From positions 558,001 to 622,000 of the forward strand of contig NZ_JAVHZV010000029.1 in the NCBI RefSeq assembly GCF_031119625.1: DNA of 64,000 nucleotides, read 5' to 3'. The notes under the pieces were generated by a model. It worked only from the letters and a program-made list of their open reading frames with translations. It did not search any database and was not told the origin of the DNA. This document shows positions 42,470 through 51,119 of this stretch, one piece after another (position 1 is the stretch's first letter; each line of letters begins with the position of its first letter). Both the position numbers and the translations under genes were made by a program. This stretch comes from Pseudomonas sp. G34. GTDB taxonomy: Bacteria; Pseudomonadota; Gammaproteobacteria; Pseudomonadales; Pseudomonadaceae.

Positions 42470-43399
42470 TTACACCTCCAGCGCGCGCACCCGCTCGTGG
42501 CGCTGCTGAGCCTTCGCTTCGGCGGTGGATTGCAGGGTGAAATCAAACTCGATTTCAGCGAAGCGCCCTTGCACGCCATGGGCTTTGGCGCGCTCGGCGT
42601 CGTCGAAGAAGTCGATCCTGGCGATCAGCTCGTCGCGGGTGGCGTAGGCGAAGTCGTCGTGCAGGTACTTGTCGCCATCCAGGTTGATCTGGGTGGTCAG
42701 GTGGCGATGGCCTGGCGCGGAGATGAAGAAGTGCACATGGGCCGGGCGCTGGCCGTGACGGCCGAGCTGATCGAGCAGTTGCTGGGTCGGGCCATCCGGC
42801 GGGCAGCCGTAGCCGGACGGCACGATGCTGCGAAAGCGATAACGGCCCTCGGCGTCAGTCTCGATGCGGCGGCGCAGGTTGAATTCCGACTGCGCAGGGT
42901 CGAAGTACGAATAGGTGCCGCCGGTGTTGGCGTGCCATACGTCGACGATGGCGCCGGCCAGCGGCTTGCCATCGGTGTCGAACACCCGGCCCTTCATGAA
43001 CAGCGGGATGCCGGCGTCCTGGCCGTCGTCCAGGCGCGCTTCACCCTTGCTCAGCGGCGCGCCAGCCACGTACAGCGGGCCTTCGATGGTGCGCGGGGTG
43101 CCGCCGGTGCGACCGGCCTCTTCGTCCTCGGCGTCCATCAGCATGTCGAGGTAGTGCTCGATACCCAGGCCCGCGACGACCAGCCCCGCTTCCTGGCGGG
43201 CGCCGAGTTCGTTGAGGTAGTTCACGGCTTTCCAGAACTCTTCCGGGGTGATCTGCAGGTCTTCGATGATCTTCGCCGTGTCGTTGAGTACACGGTGAAT
43301 CACCGTTTTCATGCGGGCGTTGCCGCCGTCATTGGTGAAGCCGGCGGCATCTTCGAAGAACTTCTGCACTTCGACGGTCTGGGCGATACGAACGGTCAT
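42470..43399 (-). CDS. catA: Catechol 1,2-dioxygenase
   Basis: A 309-aa intradiol dioxygenase with non-haem Fe(III), cleaving catechol to cis,cis-muconate. Iron ligands are the tyrosines in GGTYSYFDP (about 160) and VPSGYGCPPDGP (about 200) and the histidines in RPAHVHFF (about 220). The N-terminal helical linker domain covers about 1-90. Start at 43399 (MTVRIAQTVEV) with GAGGAAA before it. Last of catB-catC-catA. A CA motif (43414-43425) lies just upstream of the Shine-Dalgarno. Confidence 0.97.
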   Translation of the reverse strand: MTVRIAQTVEVQKFFEDAAGFTNDGGNARMKTVIHRVLNDTAKIIEDLQITPEEFWKAVNYLNELGARQEAGLVVAGLGIEHYLDMLMDAEDEEAGRTGGTPRTIEGPLYVAGAPLSKGEARLDDGQDAGIPLFMKGRVFDTDGKPLAGAIVDVWHANTGGTYSYFDPAQSEFNLRRRIETDAEGRYRFRSIVPSGYGCPPDGPTQQLLDQLGRHGQRPAHVHFFISAPGHRHLTTQINLDGDKYLHDDFAYATRDELIARIDFFDDAERAKAHGVQGRFAEIEFDFTLQSTAEAKAQQRHERVRALEV

Positions 43400-43413
43400 G
43401 GCGTGTTTCCTCA

Positions 43414-43425
43414 TCTTGTTGTTGT
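43414..43425 (-). promoter_or_regulatory. Crc/Hfq-type CA motif before catA
   Basis: The mRNA reads ACAACAACAAGATGAGGAAA, with the repeated ACA unit a few bases before the GAGG ribosome site. Confidence 0.6.
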
Positions 43426-43457
43426 CTGGATCGGATCAGGCGAGCGAATGGCGCCGA

Positions 43458-43748
43458 TCAGCGATCGTCATCGTGGATCGAGGATGGGTGGCGACACAGC
43501 GCCATGACCTCGATGTCCATGTACGGGTACAGCGGCAATTGCATCAGCGTGTCATGCAAAGCCTGGGCATCGGCCACGTCGAAAATGCTGACATTGGCGT
43601 AAAGCCCGGCGATGCGCCAGAGGTGACGCCAGGTGCCGTCGCGCTGCAGGCGCTGGGCCAGTTCCTTCTCGTCAGCCTTGAGACGCGCGGCCTGCTCGGC
43701 GGGCATGTCGGTCGGCAGTTTTACGGTCATGCGCACGTGAAACAGCAT
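43458..43748 (-). CDS. catC: Muconolactone delta-isomerase
   Basis: A 96-aa enzyme converting muconolactone to beta-ketoadipate enol-lactone. The start MLFHVRMTVKLPTDMP and the core WRHLWRIAGLYANVSIFDVA are typical, as is the length (a decameric ferredoxin-like fold is known). It lies 24 bp after catB and 58 bp before catA. Confidence 0.97.
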   Translation of the reverse strand: MLFHVRMTVKLPTDMPAEQAARLKADEKELAQRLQRDGTWRHLWRIAGLYANVSIFDVADAQALHDTLMQLPLYPYMDIEVMALCRHPSSIHDDDR

Positions 43749-43772
43749 GGCTAGCTCCTTTGCGATTCAGGT

Positions 43773-44894
43773 TCAGCGGCGGCGGAAATGCTGCAGGCGC
43801 TCTTCATCGAGCTCCACGCCAAGGCCGGGGGTGGTCGGAATCTTCAGTTCGAAATCACGGTACACCGGCACCTCGACGAGAATGTCCTCGGTCAGCAGCA
43901 ACGGGCCGAACAGCTCGGTGTGCCATTCCAGCTTGCTCAGGGTGGCGAAGGCATGGGCCGAGGCCAGGGTGCCGACGCTGCCTTCGAGCATGGTGCCGCC
44001 GTACAGGGCGATGCCTGCCGCTTCGGCGATATAGGCACTGCGCAGCACGGCACGCGGGCCGCCGTTCTTGGCGATCTTCAGGGCGAACACCGGTGCGGCG
44101 CCGCCACGGGCCAGGTTGAAGCTGTCTTCCACGCTCTCGATGGCTTCGTCGGCCATGATCGGCGTCGGGCTGCGGGCACTGACGCGCGCCTGGGCCTGCA
44201 CGTCCTGGCGGGGAATCGGTTGCTCGATCAGGTCGACCCCGGCATCTCCGAGCGCCTGGCAGGCACGAATGGCCACCGCCTCGCTCCACGCCTGGTTGAC
44301 GTCTACCCGCACGCTGGCACGGTCGCCCAAGGCGCGCTTGATCGCCGCCACGTGGGCGATATCCAGCGCAGCGTCGCGGCTGCCGATCTTCAGCTTGAAA
44401 ATCCGGTGGCGACGCAGGTCGAGCATGCGCTCGGCTTCGTCGATGTCCTTGGTTGTATCGCCGCTGGCCAGCGTCCAGGCCACTTCCAGGCCGTCACGCA
44501 CCCGGCCACCGAGCAGCTCGGCGACCGGCAGGCCAAGGCGCTTGCCCTGGGCGTCGAGCAAGGCGGTTTCTACCGCCGAGCGGGCAAAGGTGTTGGCGCG
44601 CACGCTGCGGTCGATACGCAGCATGGCCGCGTTGATGTTGCCGGCCGGCTGGCCGATCAGCAGCGGTGCGAAGTAGGTATCGATATTGGTCTTGATGCTT
44701 TCCGGGCTTTCCCCGGCATAGGCCAGGCCACCGATGGTGGTGGCTTCACCGACGCCTTCGATGCCGTCACTGCAGCGCAGGCGCAGGATCACCAGGGTCT
44801 GGTGCTGCATGGTGTGCATGGCCAGCTTGTGTGGGCGAATGGTCGGCAGGTCGACGATCAGGGTCTCGAGGCTTTCGATCAGCGGGAGGCTCAT
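43773..44894 (-). CDS. catB: Muconate cycloisomerase
   Basis: A 373-aa enzyme of the enolase superfamily (MLE subgroup), turning cis,cis-muconate into muconolactone with Mn2+. Catalytic lysine is in RIFKLKIGSRD (about 167-169), metal ligands in VRVDVNQAW, LIEQPI and IMADEAIES, and the second lysine in ALKIAKNGG. The start at 44894 (MSLPLIESLETL) gives the standard 373 residues; the 70 further codons upstream are open frame only. Divergent from catR, whose product with cis,cis-muconate activates it. Confidence 0.97.
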   Translation of the reverse strand: MSLPLIESLETLIVDLPTIRPHKLAMHTMQHQTLVILRLRCSDGIEGVGEATTIGGLAYAGESPESIKTNIDTYFAPLLIGQPAGNINAAMLRIDRSVRANTFARSAVETALLDAQGKRLGLPVAELLGGRVRDGLEVAWTLASGDTTKDIDEAERMLDLRRHRIFKLKIGSRDAALDIAHVAAIKRALGDRASVRVDVNQAWSEAVAIRACQALGDAGVDLIEQPIPRQDVQAQARVSARSPTPIMADEAIESVEDSFNLARGGAAPVFALKIAKNGGPRAVLRSAYIAEAAGIALYGGTMLEGSVGTLASAHAFATLSKLEWHTELFGPLLLTEDILVEVPVYRDFELKIPTTPGLGVELDEERLQHFRRR

Positions 44895-45102
44895 GGGCGG
44901 TGATCCGTGTGCAGGGGGCAACGGGCAGGTGCCAGCGACGCGACGCGCCGGGGCGCCTCGCTCACCAGGCCGGCCAGCCGCAGAGGAGCAGAAGAACAAA
45001 GGATGCGAGTGAGCACGAGCATATCCTTGAGGTTTTATTTTTGTCTGGGCACAGATTGACCTCAGCAAATCAGGCAGTCCAATATTGAATCGGTCTGGTT
45101 TC

Positions 45103-45117
45103 ATACCCTGGAGGTAT
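45103..45117. promoter_or_regulatory. CatR-type LTTR box overlapping the catR ribosome binding site
   Basis: ATACCCTGGAGGTAT is a perfect interrupted palindrome (ATACC-N5-GGTAT) with the T-N11-A core of LysR-type sites. It ends one base before the catR ATG and includes its GGAGG. It lies about 210 bp upstream of catB in the catB-catR gap. CatR binding here would repress its own translation start region and mark the recognition site for catBCA. Confidence 0.7.
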
Positions 45118-45118
45118 C

Positions 45119-45994
45119 ATGGAGCTGCGCCATTTGCGTTACTTCCGCGTGCTCGCGGAAACCCTGAATTTCACCCGCGCAGCCGAACGCCTGCATATCG
45201 CCCAGCCGCCGCTGAGCCGGCAGATTCAGCAACTGGAAGACGAGTTGGGCGTGGCCCTGATCGAGCGTGGCAGGCCGCTGCGCCTGACCGAGGCCGGGCG
45301 CTTCTTCTATGAACATTCCGTGCAACTGCTCGAGCAGTTGGGCCGCGTCAGCGATGACACCCGGCGCATCGCCGAAGGCCAGCGGCGCTGGTTCGGTATC
45401 GGCTTCGCGCCTTCGACCCTGTACGGCGCGCTGCCAGAGCTGATCCGCCAGCTGCGCGCCGAGGCCGCCATCGAACTGGGCTTGTCCGAGCTGACCACCC
45501 TGCCTCAGGTCGAAGCCCTCAAGCGCGGCCGCATCGATATCGGCTTCGGCCGTATCCATATTGAGGACCCGGCCATCGTCCAGGAAGTGATCCGCCAGGA
45601 TCCGCTGGTCGCCGCCCTGCCCGCCGGCCACCGGCTGCTGGCCGCTCCGGCTTCCCTGGAGGAACTGGCCCGCGAACCCTTCGTGCTCTACCCCGCGTCA
45701 CCACGGCCCAGCTACGCCGACCACGTGCTGGCCCTGTTCGCCCGAAATGGCCTGAAGATTCGCGTGGCGCAGATGACCAACGAACTGCAGACCGCCATCG
45801 GCCTGGTCGCCGCCGGCATCGGCATCAGCCTGGTGCCCGCCTCGGTGCAGCGCCTGCACCGCGACGATATCGGCTACACACCGCTGCTCGACGCAACGGC
45901 TACCTCGCCCATCGTGATCAGCTACCGCAAGGACGACGACTCCCCGCTGCTCAAGCGCTGCCTGAAGCTGGTGAAGAATCTGGATAGAGAGTGA
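45119..45994 (+). CDS. catR: CatR, LysR-type activator of catBCA
   Basis: A 291-aa regulator. The winged helix-turn-helix is at about 1-60 (MELRHLRYFRVLAETLNFTR, AAERLHIAQPPLSRQIQQLE). The effector domain (about 90-290) has the CatR/BenM-like ERGRPLRLTEAG and LVAAGIGISLVPASVQ. It responds to cis,cis-muconate. Divergent from catB. The start ATG sits 6 nt after GGAGG, which is part of the candidate operator. Confidence 0.96.
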   Translation: MELRHLRYFRVLAETLNFTRAAERLHIAQPPLSRQIQQLEDELGVALIERGRPLRLTEAGRFFYEHSVQLLEQLGRVSDDTRRIAEGQRRWFGIGFAPSTLYGALPELIRQLRAEAAIELGLSELTTLPQVEALKRGRIDIGFGRIHIEDPAIVQEVIRQDPLVAALPAGHRLLAAPASLEELAREPFVLYPASPRPSYADHVLALFARNGLKIRVAQMTNELQTAIGLVAAGIGISLVPASVQRLHRDDIGYTPLLDATATSPIVISYRKDDDSPLLKRCLKLVKNLDRE

Positions 45995-46012
45995 GGGCGA
46001 TTGGCGGGCAGC

Positions 46013-46081
46013 CCGTAGGATGGGTGGAACCCATCAATAGTTGCGATGGGTTTCACCTACGCGGCCCGACCCATCCTACGG
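46013..46081. repeat. Nested palindrome after catR
   Basis: CCGTAGGATGGGT (46013-46025) pairs with ACCCATCCTACGG (46069-46081), and inside TGGAACCCATC pairs loosely with GATGGGTTTCA. Same broad family as the other CGTAGGRTGG elements. It lies between convergent catR and the OprD-type gene. Confidence 0.7.
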
Positions 46082-46134
46082 CGCAAGCATTAGCTATCGC
46101 CTATCAGCAAGATGAGCCACGGCCATCCACGATC

Positions 46135-46206
46135 CCTGTGGGAGCGCGCCATGCGCGCGAAAAATCGCGGGCGTGGAACTGGGCGTCCCTGCCCCACTCC
46201 CACAGG
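46135..46206. repeat. REP element between catR and the OprD-type porin gene
   Basis: CCTGTGGGAGCGCGCCATGC at the left and CACTCCCACAGG at the right. It is of the GTGGGAGC type, with a longer and diverged middle. The remaining DNA in this 275-bp gap shows no gene. Confidence 0.7.
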
Positions 46207-46269
46207 AGGACTGCAAGACGGCGGATTACGCAATCAACACGAGCTCCCTAAAGGACGACAGCCAGCGCC

Positions 46270-47532
46270 TCACAGCAACGTCCAGGTGTACGAAAGGATC
46301 AGCCGGTTCTCATCGATATCACTGCGATAGTTGGAACGCGCCTCGACGTTGCGCACCCGCACGCCCAGTCCCTTGAGCGCCCCGCTCTGCACCACGTAGG
46401 CGATATCCAGGTCGCGCTCACGATCCTTGCCCTCGAAGCCACGGCCGGTGTCGACGTTGTTGCCGCGGATATAGCGAACCGTGGTGGTCAGCCCGGGTAC
46501 GCCGAGGGCGGCGAAGTCGTAGTCGTAGCGGGCCTGCCAGGAGCGCTCGTCGGTGTAGGCGAACTCGTAGGTCGGCACCTCGTTGCCCAGCGGCGTGACG
46601 TTGGCGAACACCCGCGGGAACTGGTTGTCGCCGAACATCGCCTGGTAGCCGACATAGAAGGTATGGCTACCATGCCTGGCCGAAATCAGCGAGTAGAAAG
46701 CCTGGTTGTCGATAGTGCCGAGCAGCTTGTCGCCATCTTCCTGGCTGTCGAAGTAGCCGAGGTTGGCGCCCAGGACCCAGGCGCCCAGCGGCTCGCTGTG
46801 TTTGAGGCCGACGAAGCGCTGGTTGTAGATGTCCTCGAGCTGTGCGTACCAGAGACTGGCGGTGGTGCGTTTGTCGTTGAAGGCATAGTCGGCGCCTAGG
46901 TAGTTGAAGGCGTCGCTGCTGACCTGGCGCTGCGGCACATGGCCGAGCATGGTCTGCAGCTTGTCGTCGCCGGCCTCGTTGCGCAGGCTGGTGGAGCGCA
47001 GGTGGCCGCCCTGCAGGGTGAGGCCGTCGATCTCCCGGGACAGCAGCGAGGCGCCCTGGTAGCCCGGCGGCAGCAGGCGGATGTCGCTGAAGGTCAGTAC
47101 CGGCAAGTTGGGCTGCAACTCCCCGACGCGCAGTTCCGTTTGCGAATAACGAGCTTTCAGCGCCACACCGAGGCGGCTGTATTCGTCGGCTGCCTCACCG
47201 TTGTCGCGCACTGGCAATAGTCCGGTATTGACCCGGTCCGGGCTGCTGTCGAGCTTGATGCCCAAGAGCCCCTGGGCGTCCAGGCCAAAGCCGACCACGC
47301 CCGGCGTGTAGCCGGACTTGAAGTCGAGGATGAAACCCTGGGCCCACTCCTCGGCCTTGGACTGGCGGTTGGCGCCGACGATGTCGGAAAAATCCCGGCT
47401 GAAGTAGTAGTTGCGCGCCTGCAAGGTGGCACTGGCGCCGTTGACGAAGCCCTGGTTGGCGGCCTGCACGGCAGCCGGCAGGCTCAGCACGCCCAGGGAA
47501 AATACGCACAAGGTAGTTGGATGCTTACTCAT
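46270..47532 (-). CDS. benF: OprD-family outer-membrane porin of the benzoate cluster (BenF-like)
   Basis: A 420-aa beta-barrel with signal peptide (about 1-24, ending AVQAA). OprD-family features are LQARNYYFSRDFSD near the mature N-terminus, RLGVALKARYSQTELRVGEL, LPPGYQGASLLSREIDGLTL and the C-terminal RNVEARSNYRSDIDENRLI. In ben clusters this porin is called BenF or BenP and passes aromatic acids. Last gene after benE (85 bp gap), with its own leader and CA motif. The symbol rests on context and family. Confidence 0.85.
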   Translation of the reverse strand: MSKHPTTLCVFSLGVLSLPAAVQAANQGFVNGASATLQARNYYFSRDFSDIVGANRQSKAEEWAQGFILDFKSGYTPGVVGFGLDAQGLLGIKLDSSPDRVNTGLLPVRDNGEAADEYSRLGVALKARYSQTELRVGELQPNLPVLTFSDIRLLPPGYQGASLLSREIDGLTLQGGHLRSTSLRNEAGDDKLQTMLGHVPQRQVSSDAFNYLGADYAFNDKRTTASLWYAQLEDIYNQRFVGLKHSEPLGAWVLGANLGYFDSQEDGDKLLGTIDNQAFYSLISARHGSHTFYVGYQAMFGDNQFPRVFANVTPLGNEVPTYEFAYTDERSWQARYDYDFAALGVPGLTTTVRYIRGNNVDTGRGFEGKDRERDLDIAYVVQSGALKGLGVRVRNVEARSNYRSDIDENRLILSYTWTLL

Positions 47533-47542
47533 GGTTGCTCTG

Positions 47543-47556
47543 CTCTTGTTGTTATT
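47543..47556 (-). promoter_or_regulatory. Crc/Hfq-type motif in the benF leader
   Basis: The mRNA reads AATAACAACAAGAG, 11 nt before the ATG, fitting AANAANAANAAG. Confidence 0.6.
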
Positions 47557-47617
47557 GCATGGGTACAGCGGCGCCCCGCGCCAGACAGCGCAGAGAGCCG
47601 GGTCAGGAAAATCGGAG

Positions 47618-48835
47618 TCAGCGCGTCGCTTGGTCGGGCCTGGAACCCACTGCCTGCTCGGCGCCGGGCACGCTTTTATGGGCCAGCAGCCAATGGGCGA
47701 ACAGCCCGAAGATCAGCCCCCAGAACGCCGCCGACAGCCCGAGAAAGGACATCCCCGAGGCGGTAACCAGAAAGGCCACCAGCGCCGCTTCGCGCTCTTG
47801 CGGCACGGCCATGGCGCCGGCCAGGGAAGCCGCGATGGCACCAAACAGCGCCAGCCCTGCCAGTGCCGCCACCAGTGCCTGGGGAAAGGCGCTGAACAAG
47901 CTGACCAGGGTGGCCCCGAACAGGCCGAACAGCAGGTAGAACAGACCGCCCACCACGCCGGCCAGGTAGCGCCGCTCGGGCCGCTCATGGGCCTCACGAC
48001 CGGTACAGATCGCCGCGGTAATCGCCCCCAGCGCCAGGCCATGGCAGGCAAAGGGCGCCAGCAGCAAGCTGCCCAGGCCACAGCCAGCCAATAGCGGTCG
48101 CGCTGGCACCTGGCGGTAACCGCTGCTGCGCAGCAAGGCCATGCCCGGGATGAATTGCCCGGTCAGCGCCACCACGGCCAGCGGCACGCCGATATTGAGC
48201 ATCGCCATAGGGGAAAACTGCGGGGTGATCCACACTGGCGTGGCCAGGCCGATCACCCAGGCATCGGCGCTGAGCTCGCCACGGCCGATCACCAGGCCGA
48301 CGCCGACCAGCAATACCGCCAGCACCGCATAGCGTGGCGACACACGCTTGCACACCAGGTAGGTGACGAACATCGCCAGCACCAGCAGCGGCTGCTCCTG
48401 CAGCGAGGTGAACAGCGCACTGCCGAAGCTGAACAGAATGCCCGCCAGCATCGCCGCGCACACCGACAGCGGCAGCCGCGCGACCAGTTTGTCGAAGGCA
48501 CCGCTGAGACCCACCACCAGCACGATCAGGTTGGCCACCATATAGGCGCCCACCGCTTCGCCGAGGCTCACCTGCGGCAACAGGCTGACCAGCAGCGCCG
48601 AGCCCGGCGCCGACCAGGCGATCACCACCGGCGCCCGGTAACGCAGGCTGAGCACGATGCCCAGCACGCCACTGCCGATGCTGATCGCCCAGATCCACGA
48701 CGACAGCACCTCGGCCGGCAAACCCGCCGTGCGCGCTGCCTGGAAGATGATCAGCAGCGGCCCGGCATAGGAAATCACCGTGGCGATAAAGCCGGCGACC
48801 AGCGCCGACAGCGACATGTCCTTGAACAGCTTCAT
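47618..48835 (-). CDS. benE: Benzoate/H+ symporter BenE
   Basis: A 405-aa inner-membrane protein with about 11-12 helices of the BenE family. It starts MKLFKDMSLSALVAGFIATV, with PVVIAWSAPGSALLVSLLP and FIPGMALLRSSGYRQVPARP as family segments. It takes up benzoate alongside BenK. It follows benK by 91 bp and precedes the porin gene. Confidence 0.93.
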   Translation of the reverse strand: MKLFKDMSLSALVAGFIATVISYAGPLLIIFQAARTAGLPAEVLSSWIWAISIGSGVLGIVLSLRYRAPVVIAWSAPGSALLVSLLPQVSLGEAVGAYMVANLIVLVVGLSGAFDKLVARLPLSVCAAMLAGILFSFGSALFTSLQEQPLLVLAMFVTYLVCKRVSPRYAVLAVLLVGVGLVIGRGELSADAWVIGLATPVWITPQFSPMAMLNIGVPLAVVALTGQFIPGMALLRSSGYRQVPARPLLAGCGLGSLLLAPFACHGLALGAITAAICTGREAHERPERRYLAGVVGGLFYLLFGLFGATLVSLFSAFPQALVAALAGLALFGAIAASLAGAMAVPQEREAALVAFLVTASGMSFLGLSAAFWGLIFGLFAHWLLAHKSVPGAEQAVGSRPDQATR

Positions 48836-48926
48836 TGCATCGCTCCGTCAAGCGGGCGGCCGCAGCCGCTCCCCGTCCACCGGCGAGGTGAACGGAGATG
48901 GATCGGGGTACGGATGGAGGTGGCGA

Positions 48927-50261
48927 TCAGGCCTTGCTGGGTTGCAGGCTGAGCCGTTCGGAGCGGGCGCTGTTCAGGGCGAACACCAGCATGGCCAGGG
49001 CCGCGATGGCGCCGGGGATGGCGAAGGCCATGAAGTTCAGTTGCAGCGGCAGCTCGATGCCCATCAGCGCGCCGCCGAGCAGCGGGCCGACGATGGCGCC
49101 ATTGCGGCCGATGCCCGAGGCCCAGCCGAGGCCGGTGGAGCGAATCGACAGGCCGTAGAGCTGGGCGGTGCCGGCGTACAGCAGGATCTGCGTGCCGATG
49201 GTGGTCGCCCCGGCGATGAAGATCAGCAGGTACAGCAGCAGCGTCGGGCTCTTGAAGCCAAGCAGGCTGATCGACACGGCCGCGGCGATGAAGAAGCCGA
49301 CCTTGACCTTGGTCAGGTTGAAGCGGTCGCCCAGCCAGCCGCCGAGAATCGCCCCGGCCATGCCGCCAAAGTTCAGGGCCAGCAGGAACGACAGGCTCGA
49401 ACCCAGGCTGTAACCGGCGTTGGCCATCAGTTTCGGCAACCAGGAGCTCAGCGCGTAGACCATCAGCAGGCAGCAGAAGAACGCCACCCAGATCGACAGG
49501 GTGCGCACCGCCAGGCCGTTGCGAAACAGCTCCAACACCGATACGCCAGCGCCCTTGCGCTCGTTGATGATCAGCTGCACATCGGCGCCCAGTGCCTGGG
49601 CGGGGTCGAGGCGATTGAGCAAGGCGCGGGCCTTGTCATGCTCGCCCCGGCGCACCAGAAAACCGATCGATTCGGGCAGGTAGCAGAGAATCACCGGCAA
49701 CAGCAGCAACGGCAGCGCGGCGGCGAAGAACATCGACTCCCAGCCGAAACGCGGCAGCATGAAGATACCCACGCCAGCCGACAGCATGCCGCCGAGCGAA
49801 TAGCCACTGAACATCACCGCGACCAGGGTGCTGCGCATTTTCTTCGGCGCGTATTCGTTCATCAGCGCCACGGCGTTGGGCATCAGCCCGCCGCAACCAA
49901 GACCGGCGATAAAGCGGCAGATGCCGAACTCGGTCGGGCTCGTGGCAAAGCCGTTGACGATGGTCGCCACGCTGAACAGCGCGAAGCAGATGGCGATGCC
50001 CTTCTTGCGGCCGATCTTGTCGGCCAGGCTGCCGAACAGCAGCGCGCCGAACATCATGCCGAACAGCGCGTAGCTGCCCAGCGCGCCGGCCTGCAAGGGC
50101 GTGAGCCCCCACTCCTGCATGATCACCGGCAGCACCACGCCATAGATGAACAGGTCGTAGCCGTCGAAGATCAGCAGCAAGGCGCACAGGCACATCACCA
50201 GCCAGTGAAAGGAATTGAAGCGGGCGTTGTCGATTACCTCGTTGACGTCGATGTTACGCAT
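48927..50261 (-). CDS. benK: Benzoate MFS transporter BenK (aromatic acid:H+ symporter family)
   Basis: A 444-aa, 12-helix transporter of the AAHS group. Helix 1 has LIFDGYDLFIYGVVLPVIM with the DGYD motif, then GSLADKIGRKKGIA (loop 2-3) and RFIAGLGCGGLMPNAVALMN. The amino-terminal cytoplasmic start is MRNIDVNEVIDNARFNSFHW. It follows benD by 71 bp. The leader carries ACAACAACAATAAGAG. Confidence 0.93.
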   Translation of the reverse strand: MRNIDVNEVIDNARFNSFHWLVMCLCALLLIFDGYDLFIYGVVLPVIMQEWGLTPLQAGALGSYALFGMMFGALLFGSLADKIGRKKGIAICFALFSVATIVNGFATSPTEFGICRFIAGLGCGGLMPNAVALMNEYAPKKMRSTLVAVMFSGYSLGGMLSAGVGIFMLPRFGWESMFFAAALPLLLLPVILCYLPESIGFLVRRGEHDKARALLNRLDPAQALGADVQLIINERKGAGVSVLELFRNGLAVRTLSIWVAFFCCLLMVYALSSWLPKLMANAGYSLGSSLSFLLALNFGGMAGAILGGWLGDRFNLTKVKVGFFIAAAVSISLLGFKSPTLLLYLLIFIAGATTIGTQILLYAGTAQLYGLSIRSTGLGWASGIGRNGAIVGPLLGGALMGIELPLQLNFMAFAIPGAIAALAMLVFALNSARSERLSLQPSKA

Positions 50262-50270
50262 GGCATGGGT

Positions 50271-50286
50271 CTCTTATTGTTGTTGT
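50271..50286 (-). promoter_or_regulatory. Crc/Hfq-type CA motif before benK
   Basis: The mRNA reads ACAACAACAATAAGAG, about 10-25 nt before the ATG. It is one of the longest AANAANAA runs in the window. Confidence 0.65.
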
Positions 50287-50332
50287 GAAGCCGTGGCCGG
50301 CGTGGCCGTCCTGTTGAACTCGTATGAAGCCG

Positions 50333-51109
50333 TCAGCCCAGATCACCGCCACCGACCGGCAAGGTCACGCCGGTGATGTAGGAGGCCTCGTCGGAGGCCA
50401 GAAACAGGATCGCGCCGACCTGCTCGTCGAGCGTGCCGTAGCGCTTCATCAGGCTGCTGTGGAGGGTCTGGTCGACGATCTGCTGGTACCAGCCCTTCTC
50501 CTGTTCGCTCTGCTCGGCGGCGTTGCGCGGGATGCGCCGTGGCGGCGCCTCGGTGCCGCCCGGTGCGGTGGCGTTGACGCGAATGCCGCGCTGGGCGTTC
50601 TCGAACGCCAGGCAGGCGGTCAGCGCGTTGACCCCGCCCTTGGCCGCGCCGTAGGGCACGCGATTGAGGCTGCGCGTGGCAATCGAGGAGACGTTGACGA
50701 TGGCCCCGGCGCCCTGCTCCAGCATCACTGGCAAGGCGGCGTGGCAGCACCACAGGGTCGGGAACAGCGAACGGCGCACCTCGGCTTCGATTTCCTCTTC
50801 GCGGTAATGCTCGAACGGCTTCGCCCAGATGGTGCCGCCGACGTTGTTGATCAGGATGTCCAGACGGCCGAATCGCTCGACAGCCTGCTTGACCACCTGC
50901 TGGCAGTCGCCATAGCGCTCCAGGTCAGCGGTCAGGGTCAGCAACTCGGCGCCCTGCCCCAGCTCGCCCTTGAGCTCATGGACCAACTCGGCACGGTCCA
51001 CCGCGACGATGCGCGCGCCTTCGGCAGCCAGGCGCTCGACCACCCGCTTGCCGATCCCCTGCGCTGCCCCGGTGACCAATGCCACCTTGTTGTCGAATCG
51101 CTTGTGCAT
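50333..51109 (-). CDS. benD: Benzoate cis-diol dehydrogenase
   Basis: A 258-aa short-chain dehydrogenase turning the benzoate cis-diol (1,2-dihydroxycyclohexa-3,5-diene carboxylate) to catechol, CO2 and NADH. NAD-binding VTGAAQGIGKRVVERLA, ILINNVGG, catalytic serine in VNVSSIATR and YGAAKGG with the tyrosine and lysine are all present. It follows benC by 10 bp in the benABCD operon. Confidence 0.96.
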   Translation of the reverse strand: MHKRFDNKVALVTGAAQGIGKRVVERLAAEGARIVAVDRAELVHELKGELGQGAELLTLTADLERYGDCQQVVKQAVERFGRLDILINNVGGTIWAKPFEHYREEEIEAEVRRSLFPTLWCCHAALPVMLEQGAGAIVNVSSIATRSLNRVPYGAAKGGVNALTACLAFENAQRGIRVNATAPGGTEAPPRRIPRNAAEQSEQEKGWYQQIVDQTLHSSLMKRYGTLDEQVGAILFLASDEASYITGVTLPVGGGDLG

Positions 51110-51119
51110 GCTGCTCTCC

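Noticed and set aside
44895..45104. N-terminal extension of catB by 70 codons
   Set aside because: The standard CatB N-terminus begins at 44894 and gives 373 residues; the upstream segment is low-quality and is the regulatory gap with catR.
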